Below are positions 59,001-64,000 of a stretch of 64,000 nucleotides of DNA, in pieces. The notes under the pieces were generated by a model that saw only the letters and a program-made list of their open reading frames with translations, did no database searches and was not told where the DNA came from. Source of the stretch: Pieris napi (Eukaryota; Arthropoda; Insecta; Lepidoptera; Pieridae); the NCBI RefSeq assembly GCF_905475465.1, contig NC_062259.1:2738501-2802500 (forward strand), given 5' to 3'. Each line of letters opens with the position of its first letter. Within the stretch, counting starts at the first letter, position 1. The position numbers and the translations under genes were made by a program.

Positions 59001-62000
59001 TTTATATTTAATTTAATATGTCAATAAATATAATCCATATGGGTTGCCTAGCAAATTTCAGTCCAGAGTATTTTCATATAATATTTAAAAAAAATCTATT
59101 TTTTAAACATTTCACCGGTATGATTATTAGATAAATTCTATACCAATCGAAAGTATGAAGCCCATAGAATATGCAAACGTTAGGTTCTTTTAATCAATTA
59201 ATTATTTATGTGTATATTTTTTATGTGACACTAAAGTATATATACATCTTTAGTAAAAAAGAAAGTTATAGTCATACATATATAATACTACCCTGATTAA
59301 AAAAATTAACAAAAATTAACAAAAATACAAAACTAATTAAACATACTCTGGACTGAAATTTGCTAGGCAACCCATAAGGATTATATTTATTGACATATTA
59401 AATTAAATATAAAATACGTTTCATTACATAAGCATCTCGGTGAAGGTCGTTGTATATTGGGATCTTATACTATAAAGAAAATCCACATGAGATTGACATG
59501 CGTTACGAAAAGGCTAATCTAGTGTATGCATAGAAATATCGAGCTCGGATTCTTATCAATTGAGTATTCTATATTTGTCGTATGGTGAAATATGGTTCAG
59601 AGAACTCGAAGTGCAAGTTTACTTTTAACAAGTAAGATCTCTTCCACAACTATGTGAGTTGTATGAGTGTTTTTTAAGTTTGCGGGCTTTAACATTCTGT
59701 AATAAACAACAGCTGTCATTTAATAACTGTATTTTAATGTGGTTCGAGAATAGAGGAAGAGAGTTATATATTAACTTAGTAACAATAGGTCTTTGTGAAA
59801 AAGCATTGCTAAATTTCTTTGAAAAAATAATTAAAACTACTTTATTTGTTTAAAAGGTACTACAAAGGTCATTATGGTCATTCAAAATTCTTGGCATAGC
59901 TGCTAACTTCACGCATATTCTATTTCTTTTTACTTGTAGATTGTCTTATTCCCATCTCGCTCGCGCACGCTCGGCGTCCGGCTGGTTTTAAAAGAATTCG
60001 TTAGTGGGCAACTTCATTCTGTTAATTTTGTGTCACGGTGCGCGCGCAGCGTAAAATTTCACTCTCATAAATTTTTCATAACGCGCCTAAAGAAGTATAA
60101 CTTCAAAAATAGTCTTATTCTAAATCTAAACCATTCTCGAATCCCTTTGAACACTCAAAATATGAGTTTAATCACAATCACACGCACAAAAGAATTATAT
60201 TTTTTCATGCCATAACCCGTAACGTAATGAAACATAGTAAACAATGTTACTATAATTCATTCAGTCAGACGTGAAACGAAAATTGTATCACGCAAAACTT
60301 TCTATAATGATTTTTGGCGCACCATTTATACTTCGCCGCCACTTTATTATAAGTGTATGAAGTTGTACACTAGTTGCCTAAAGTAGGCTTGAAACACTCG
60401 TGTTTTCATTACGTGTGAAATTAGGTGCGGTTGCTCATATCATGCTAATTTCATTATCATTATTATTGTTAGGAGATCTCTTTTCACATTGCCGAAGTCG
60501 CCGGAGACCGGATGCTGAGTTGCGACTTAAGAAGTAGTTAAGAAATACTAAGAATAACATGGAGTCGCATTTCACTTAAACCAAATCGTAAGGTAGCGGT
60601 TTTTGTGATGTTTTAAGTTTTTCTCAGCTTATAGGTTACTTCGTCGACGTCGATATTTGCTTTAGACCTGAAGTGACGATTGCAAACGAATTTTTATTTA
60701 ATAAATAATTTTTAATTGTTAAAGTCAAATTCAAATTCAGAACTTATATATTGATTTAGGTGCAGTTTGTACATTTATACAAGTTAAATTTACGCCATAC
60801 GTTCATTAGACTACCGGGAGGCCTTGTTCTGAGAAGAACAGGCAAAAAACTTAGCAAGTTCGTTACTCCCTTTAAATTATTCATTTTTAATACGGGAAAA
60901 GTCACAATTCACAAGTTCAATACGTCTAAACATAATAATAATAGATGAGAATTTTTTTTATCTCTATTACATAAAATTCGTTTAATGTTCGTTCCTATAT
61001 TCCTCCGAAACGGCTCGACCGATTGTTATGAAATGTTTTATGCGTATTCAGTAAGTCCGAGAATCGGCTAATATCTATTTTCACCCTAAATGTTAAGGGT
61101 GGTTCAACCCTAATTTTTTTATATAACATTTTTTTTTTTTTTGTTTAATTAAAATCTTATGACTTGAACTCTGATGTTTATATAGAGAAAAAATTCACAG
61201 AAAAAGGTAAAAAGTTTTCATCCCAGAAAACCGAACAGTTTCTGGGGTAGCATAGCAAAATGTTGGTATGTACTAAAAAGGTAGGCTGAGTAAAACCACA
61301 GTTCGCGGGGGCAGCTAGTACGTACTATATATATAATGAAACTATAGTGAGTTATGGCATATTCCCTTACAATATAGTCAATATAAATAAATTTAATGAT
61401 ACGAAATAAAAATATCTCACTATCTTATTGTGGCATTAGCGCGCCCACACATTCTTATCATCTCTGCATTACTGAACTTTGAAATATGTATTTTTCATTA
61501 CGGTCTCCTTGATGTAAGGTATAAACTTATGTTACGGAAGTTTGGTTGCACGATGTGGAATTTTGTTATATATCTGTATGTATGTGTTAGAAGGAAAGCA
61601 GTGAGTTGTTGGTCTGACATATCGGCTATCAGTCGATATGAGCGGTTATCGCTAGTCTAATATAATCTAATATAAGCCTTCTATTATTAGATGTCAGATA
61701 ATGCGTCAAGTGACATGTGTTTACTTCGCATAGGATTTGTGTGTCGTTTTTTATCAGTTATTCCTGCGCATCTCAAGCGGCTGTACCGCTCCTTGGTGTA
61801 TTGTTATGATGCCGTTGCCGGGTGATGATAGGTAATATACAATTGTAAAGTGCGGACGAAAGCTAATTCAAACATAAACATATTCCTTCGTTATTTATGA
61901 AAAACTAGCAAACTCGGCGAACTCCGTTTCGCCACCAGATGGCTTCGTTATATGTAACATTTCGTTTGGTGATCCCGCTTTTCTGTTGAAATTTTTACTG

Positions 62001-63092
62001 AATTGCTATAAACCTCACGGAGCCCGAGACCTTTCCAACGAATGCAAAACCGTGGAAATCGGTTCGTGCGTTCTGGAGTTATAGCGTCAGGAAGGAAAAC
62101 CCGACTTTTTTTATGAAAAATAATTACGAGGCAAACTCTTTTATTTATATGTAATTAAATTTATTATTTTTGTTGTGAGTCCCTTGGATTATTAGAGTAT
62201 ATAGTTTTTAATATTGAATCACCATCAGTATTTATAGTTAGGTACGATGTAACAATAATTGTGCATACGAAAACAAACGGATTACTATTATTGATTTTCT
62301 ATAGTTCGTAATAATTTAATGACCGCTAATGGCTACCTTTAATAGAAGTTCTTTCTATTTGAATTAACCTTGCTGTTTGAGCGGACACGCGATCGTGACG
62401 AAACAGTTTTATCTTATTCGCATTATATCGATAATCACCATTAAAATTGATACGACGAGATGAAAATATCTGTTTTCTTAATGCGTTGATCTTGAAAAGG
62501 GTGGTTGTGGATATTACCAAATTGATTTTATAAATAACCTTATTAAAAGGCTTTCATTATTGTTGGGGTTGCGGTTAGCAGCTTTTAATGCGCCGAATTT
62601 GATAAAATATTAAGGTACAACTATAATTTATCTATACAAATTCGTGTGGGCGGGCGGCGGGCGAGGGTGTAACGCGCAGATGCAACCGACTAATACCTAT
62701 ATTCTCTGGCCTAGACCTAGATGCACGTCACTGACAGGATAGCTTTCGCTCATATCACACGTGTCATGCCAATAACCCGCCCTCACGATGTCCAGTAAGA
62801 TAGATGAAATGCTGTGCGTACCTGTTGCATTCGTTTTAATAGTGTTATGTTTTGTTTGCATTATTGTCCCCAAGGGCTGTGGATAATGTTTCAATGTTTC
62901 AGCAAATGCGAGGCGATGACTGACATGATGAACATGATCAGCAGCCTTCAGTCAAAAAGAATTGACTCACAGCGAGCCGAGCTGCGTCCAGTCCAGGAAA
63001 GCACGGGAGCCTCGCTGCCAGGCCTACGATCCCAACAGACAAGGAGTACAAAGCCTGAAGACGATTTTCTCGATATGATCGCTAGAGTCCAG
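43959..63092 (+). CDS. pins: Pins / GPSM2 (LGN) orthologue, 9 exons, 3' end outside window
   Basis: An adaptor that orients the mitotic spindle. In the known family the TPR array binds Inscuteable or Mud/NuMA, and the GoLoco motifs bind Galpha-i-GDP at the cell cortex. Coding exons: 43959-44006, 45060-45289, 45380-45658, 45884-46123, 46872-47136, 47207-47389, 49083-49222, 49314-49394, 62903-63092. All introns are GT-AG and all phases join, giving 552 codons. The N-terminus [16 protein letters not shown] resembles that of Drosophila Pins and supports the start. TPRs span about residues 25-385 (e.g. [60 protein letters not shown]). The linker has RRQSMEQ (about 404-410), like the Aurora-A site of LGN/Pins. 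GoLoco 1 is [17 protein letters not shown] (about 451-467), GoLoco 2 [20 protein letters not shown] (about 494-513), and GoLoco 3 starts [11 protein letters not shown] at the end of exon 9. Intron 8 is 13.5 kb and full of transposons. Confidence 0.95.
45060..45289 (+). CDS. pins: pins exon 2
   Basis: Acceptor TTTATTTTAG, donor AG|GTTTGT; ends after two bases of an Arg codon. Encodes [20 protein letters not shown] and the first TPRs, almost identical in pattern to LGN. Confidence 0.95.
45380..45658 (+). CDS. pins: pins exon 3
   Basis: Acceptor ATTAAAG|G completes the Arg codon; donor GA|GTAAGT. Encodes [20 protein letters not shown] and [17 protein letters not shown]. The insert after this TPR ([19 protein letters not shown]) is the known longer loop of the Pins family. 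Confidence 0.95.
45884..46123 (+). CDS. pins: pins exon 4
   Basis: Acceptor GTATTTCAG, donor AA|GTGAGT. Encodes [20 protein letters not shown] and [20 protein letters not shown], two further TPRs. Confidence 0.95.
46352..46657. mobile_element. MITE in pins intron 4, 306 bp
   Basis: Terminal inverted repeats AAGGTGCGTACAGACTATAT and ...TAGTCTGTACGCACCCT, each next to TA. The interior is rich in AACATGTT-like palindromes. A copy lacking the left end is at 57385-57589. Confidence 0.75.
46872..47136 (+). CDS. pins: pins exon 5
   Basis: Acceptor CGACTTCCAG, donor GAG|GTGAGT, ends in phase 0. Encodes [20 protein letters not shown] and [20 protein letters not shown]. Confidence 0.95.
47207..47389 (+). 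CDS. pins: pins exon 6 (last TPR and linker)
   Basis: Acceptor TCTCTTGCAG, donor CAG|GTGCGA. 61 codons: end of the TPR array ([16 protein letters not shown]), a Pro-rich stretch ([13 protein letters not shown]) and the basic [12 protein letters not shown] motif. Confidence 0.93.
48181..48994. mobile_element. Harbinger-type element in pins intron 6 with internal tandem repeats
   Basis: Ends GGGCGTGACCAAA and TTTGGTCACGCCC, flanked by TTA on both sides (48178-48180, 48995-48997). No transposase is visible; about 500 bp of the interior is a threefold tandem repeat. The TTA duplication fits PIF/Harbinger. Confidence 0.75.
48347..48850. repeat. Threefold tandem repeat, unit about 180 bp
   Basis: Units begin near 48347, 48526 and 48704 with GAATAGTGAGGAAGTGTGAA-like sequence and each contains GCCGAGGCCGTGAGCTAACA. 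The third unit lacks about 20 bp (one GAACGACC block). Confidence 0.85.
49083..49222 (+). CDS. pins: pins exon 7 (linker and GoLoco 1 start)
   Basis: Acceptor TTCAAACAG, donor AG|GTACTT. Starts [13 protein letters not shown], equivalent to the LTPEK segment of LGN, and ends in [11 protein letters not shown]. Confidence 0.93.
49314..49394 (+). CDS. pins: pins exon 8 (GoLoco 1 end)
   Basis: Acceptor TTGTATAG, donor AG|GTGAGT. Begins with the RMDEQR arginine motif of GoLoco 1. The GoLoco is split by intron 7, so neither exon holds it alone. Confidence 0.93.
49435..49771. mobile_element. MITE just after pins exon 8, 337 bp
   Basis: Inverted ends GTTTCCTAGAAAAGCGGTGC and ...GCACCGCTTTTCTAGGAAAC, about 37 bp with a few mismatches, plus subterminal ACGGCCGT repeats. 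It starts 40 bases past the exon 8 donor. No clear target duplication. Confidence 0.7.
49857..49978 (-). mobile_element. CR1/L2-like LINE 3' tail
   Basis: TTATTTATTTATTTACACTT through GGCGGCCTTATCGCTAATAA to CTCTTCCAGGCAACC; same family as 940-1016 and 40365-40520. Confidence 0.6.
50305..50625 (-). mobile_element. RTE-like LINE 3' tail
   Basis: Starts TTACTAGCTGATCCGGCAAA and includes GTCAAGCCGTTTCGGAGGAG and CGACACAAGAATTTTATATA. Confidence 0.65.
50920..51595 (+). mobile_element. PIF/Harbinger deletion derivative, 676 bp
   Basis: Terminal repeats AGGATGATTCACGGTACACC and (reversed) AGGCTGATTCACGCTACACC, flanked by TAA (50917-50919, 51596-51598). From 51118 the plus strand reads [20 protein letters not shown] followed by [20 protein letters not shown], the N-terminal start of Harbinger transposases (RRWWVHPxxxxR...F..LxxEL..D...F..YFRM). 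The frame runs to about 51341 and the catalytic DDE region is absent. The ends are unusually GC-rich with CGGCCGGG-type repeats. Confidence 0.85.
51790..52470 (+). mobile_element. RTE-like LINE 3' tail
   Basis: Starts with the duplicated block carrying CGAGATCGGCTGGACCGATG and ends GGCGGAACGAAGTTAGCCGG. The short frame 52104-52391 lies inside and has no recognisable domain. Confidence 0.5.
51797..52035. repeat. Direct duplication, unit about 119 bp
   Basis: The block CTATATATATAAAAGAAAGT ... CCGAATAGCAGAATAAGT occurs twice back to back (51797-51915, 51916-52035) with essentially no differences. It is the 5' part of an RTE-like tail that ends near 52470 (GCCGGGTCTGCTAGTTTAAA). Confidence 0.85.
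52790..53440 (+). pseudogene. Jockey-clade LINE, 3' end of the reverse transcriptase
   Basis: [20 protein letters not shown] followed by [20 protein letters not shown], the thumb/C-terminal region of Jockey-like reverse transcriptases. A frameshift follows, then [20 protein letters not shown] and [17 protein letters not shown]. It ends with the tail GGCGGTATCACTTAACATCA and CAGGTGAGCCTCCTGCCCGT, known from many lepidopteran insertions. The 5' part is absent. Confidence 0.8.
53870..54564 (+). pseudogene. mariner transposase remnant
   Basis: Keeps [20 protein letters not shown] and [15 protein letters not shown] (DNA-binding part), then [19 protein letters not shown] (second catalytic Asp), [17 protein letters not shown] (third Asp) and [14 protein letters not shown] (C-terminus). 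The part with the first Asp is lost and the frame shifts. The last bases of the right inverted repeat are missing where it meets the Harbinger copy. Confidence 0.8.
54565..54972 (-). mobile_element. PIF/Harbinger copy, left arm of palindrome
   Basis: On the minus strand it starts AGGTGGGAACTGACCAAAGT and contains the transposase start region, then [13 protein letters not shown], a stop and KDTIYRK. That LLxLxGPxxxKxDTxxR pattern identifies the family. Stops break the start of the frame. The far end is replaced by the mariner remnant. Confidence 0.8.
54977..55696 (+). mobile_element. PIF/Harbinger deletion derivative, right arm of palindrome
   Basis: 720 bp. Ends AGGTGGGAACTGACCAAAGT and ...CTTTGGTCAGTTCCCACCT, flanked by TAA (54974-54976, 55697-55699). 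A start at 55123 ([18 protein letters not shown]) leads into [20 protein letters not shown] and [15 protein letters not shown], the transposase N-terminus. It then jumps to unrelated sequence that includes a perfect hairpin (GCGAGCAACGAGC/GCTCGTTGCTCGC, 55579-55605). Catalytic domain absent. Confidence 0.8.
55717..55867 (-). mobile_element. Partial mariner-derived MITE
   Basis: Reverse of 11662-11815: inverted-repeat end GGTGACACTGAAAATGTTTA on the minus strand and the shared TTTTAGAACTCTTTGGTAAC and TTGGCGGCAAATCTAAAAC. Its other end is lost. Confidence 0.7.
56294..57352. mobile_element. Foldback element with arms of about 235 bp
   Basis: The left arm (56294-56527) starts TAGTCTAGTCGACAAGTTGA. 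The right arm (57118-57352) is its near-perfect reverse complement. CAT lies on both sides (56291-56293, 57353-57355), a possible 3-bp duplication. The central ~590 bp is AT-rich with no open frame of note. Superfamily unknown. Confidence 0.8.
57385..57589. mobile_element. MITE, left end missing
   Basis: Matches the second half of 46352-46657 from GCTAGGACGAACCCAGCATT to the right terminal repeat TAGTCTGTACGCACCCT. Confidence 0.75.
57595..57810 (-). pseudogene. non-LTR reverse transcriptase fragment
   Basis: The minus strand reads [20 protein letters not shown] and [20 protein letters not shown], then [29 protein letters not shown] is the conserved block just before the FADD catalytic motif of reverse transcriptases. 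The catalytic block itself is cut off by the MITE boundary at 57589. Confidence 0.8.
57836..58071 (-). mobile_element. RTE-like LINE 3' tail, composite
   Basis: Holds two tail blocks: GTTGAGCCGTTTCGGAAGAG and then AAAATCGGTCCAGTCGTTTG. It ends in a TATATATATAA run where the MITE at 58072 inserted. Confidence 0.55.
58072..58493. mobile_element. Harbinger-type MITE, 422 bp, with long poly-G
   Basis: Ends GGGTGCGTCCATAAATTACG and ...CGTAATTTATGGACGCCCCC, about 30 bp, flanked by TAA (58069-58071, 58494-58496). A run of about 18 G lies at 58104-58121. The interior has inverted GAGCTC/AAGCTC blocks near 58267-58325. Confidence 0.8.
58947..59467. mobile_element. Foldback element with arms of about 135 bp
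   Basis: The left arm contains AAGATCCCGATATACAACGA and GGGTTGCCTAGCAAATTTCA. The right arm contains TGAAATTTGCTAGGCAACCC and TCGTTGTATATTGGGATCTT. No coding capacity; arms differ at several positions. Confidence 0.75.
59999..60117 (-). mobile_element. T-run element fragment
   Basis: Reverse of the first ~120 bp of copy D (12247): ends GCGCCTAAAGAAGTATAACT then TCAAAAAT. Confidence 0.6.
60965..61320 (+). mobile_element. RTE-like LINE 3' tail
   Basis: Starts ACATAAAATTCGTTTAATGT-like sequence, includes CGAAACGGCTCGACCGATTG and ends GTTCGCGGGGGCAGCTAGTA, closely like 2757-3216. Confidence 0.65.
61904..62110 (-). mobile_element. RTE-like LINE 3' tail, different subfamily
   Basis: Starts AACTAGCAAACTCGGCGAAC and includes CACGGAGCCCGAGACCTTTC and CGTTCTGGAGTTATAGCGTC. 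Confidence 0.55.
62903..63092 (+). CDS. pins: pins exon 9 (GoLoco 2, start of GoLoco 3)
   Basis: Acceptor AATGTTTCAG, donor CAG|GTTAGT, phase 0 at the end. The frame from exon 8 continues exactly across the 13.5-kb intron. GoLoco 3 lacks its terminal Asp-Gln-Arg part, which should be in an exon right of the window. Confidence 0.93.
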
Positions 63093-63212
63093 GTTAGTAT
63101 TGAATAGTTATTTGTTTTTATGCGAAGAAAGATGCGTTGCGATTTTAAGAGCTTTACGCACATTGTGGCACTTTTTAAACGTTATTAGAAATAAAAATGT
63201 GTGCGTGTAGCT

Positions 63213-63675
63213 AGGTGTACACACGTAAGAAGTGAAACTTCTTTATGACCTTATTTTTCAAAAAATGAACTTTACAGAAATTAGTTAAATAAAGTTAAAT
63301 TAGATAAAGTTTAACAAAAGGCTTTTATTATCATAGACATGAATACAAATACAATTATTTCATTTTAACTTATTACTGTAGTACTATGTAGTACTAAGAT
63401 TATTACAGAATTTCATAAATTGTAATAGAATTATTAGTATTACTATAATTGTTATCGTTATTATATGTTTTTGTTACTAATGGCTTCGAATCTCTTCGGA
63501 TCAACCGTGGTAGGGACAAGAAAAAGATGGCGCGTAACCGAAAAATGTGACAAATGTGTGTACATTTTTTTCCAACGCCGATAAAGAAGTTTGACTTCAA
63601 AAAGCAACATGGCGCGTAACCTGCTACAAAATCTCTCCCATACGTCGATAAAGAAGTTTCACTTCAAAAATATGT
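63213..63675. mobile_element. T-run element end fragments, three copies of the end motif
   Basis: AAGAAGTGAAACTTCTTTAT (63229-63248), AAAGAAGTTTGACTTCAAAA (63583-63602) and AAAGAAGTTTCACTTCAAAA (63650-63669). The last two are 67 bp apart, each after a CGATA. Possibly overlapping partial elements. Confidence 0.45.
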
Positions 63676-64000
63676 TTTCAATTGCGGTTTCTTATAAATA
63701 AATTTAGTCATATAACTGCGAGAAAAAGGGGGCATGTCGTGATTTAGCGTTTCGGACTTCTTCAGAAAAGGATTTTTTTTTAAATTTAACACTTCGTTGC
63801 AATAAGACAAATAAAATCAGGTTATATATGTTAACGTAAAATTGTAAATACCGTTAGATTGTAATCTATCTCGCGAGATTATAAACTGTCGAAAGATTGT
63901 GAACTCAAGGTACTGCTTACAATTAAACGTATTATTATTCGGTAGATTATAATCTATCGAAGTGAAATCGTCAAATTGTGAAACGGAAGAATTTACCATA
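63676..64000. other. Gene-free right edge, within pins intron 9
   Basis: AT-rich DNA with repeated AGATTATAATCTATCG-like inverted motifs (63855-63962). No exon carrying the rest of GoLoco 3 is visible. Confidence 0.45.

Overview
This window is animal nuclear DNA, most likely from a moth or butterfly (Lepidoptera). The evidence is AT-rich non-coding DNA with small GC-rich islands, GT-AG introns, an insect-type Pins gene, a mobile-element content typical of Lepidoptera (tRNA-derived SINEs, RTE-, Jockey- and CR1-like LINE tails, mariner and PIF/Harbinger relatives) and a dispersed 5S-like sequence. There are no operons and no bacterial features. I could run no database search, so family names rest on motif recognition.

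Layout. 0-43.9 kb is gene-poor. It holds one intact gene, a single-exon secreted serine-protease-like gene on the minus strand (14897-15691), and one candidate terminal exon of an unknown membrane protein on the minus strand (29507-29679). The rest is about ten SINE copies, LINE 3' tails, dead mariner/Tc1 copies, MITEs, and unique stretches with GC-rich islands that could be regulatory. 43.96 kb to the right edge is one gene: the orthologue of Drosophila pins / vertebrate GPSM2 (LGN), plus strand. Nine coding exons with consistent splice phases give 552 codons: an N-terminus resembling Drosophila Pins, the TPR array, a linker with an RRxS motif, two full GoLoco motifs and the start of a third. 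The gene runs off the right edge.

Mobile elements. The pins introns are heavily colonised. Intron 8 is 13.5 kb and holds a PIF/Harbinger deletion derivative with a TAA duplication (50920-51595), two Harbinger copies head to head forming a palindrome of about 730 bp (54565-55696), a mariner remnant, a Jockey-like reverse-transcriptase remnant, a 1.06-kb element with arms of about 235 bp (56294-57352), and MITEs. Several unrelated short elements share a 3-bp TAA/TTA duplication, pointing to Harbinger-type activity. Another family has a GAAGTGAAACTTC-like end, a GTACGCACGCAC-like end and sits in T-runs.

I see no convincing new multi-gene system. The most unusual items are the rearranged transposons, the T-run element family, the 5S-like sequence with a perfectly paired helix, and the serine protease with an atypical specificity pocket.
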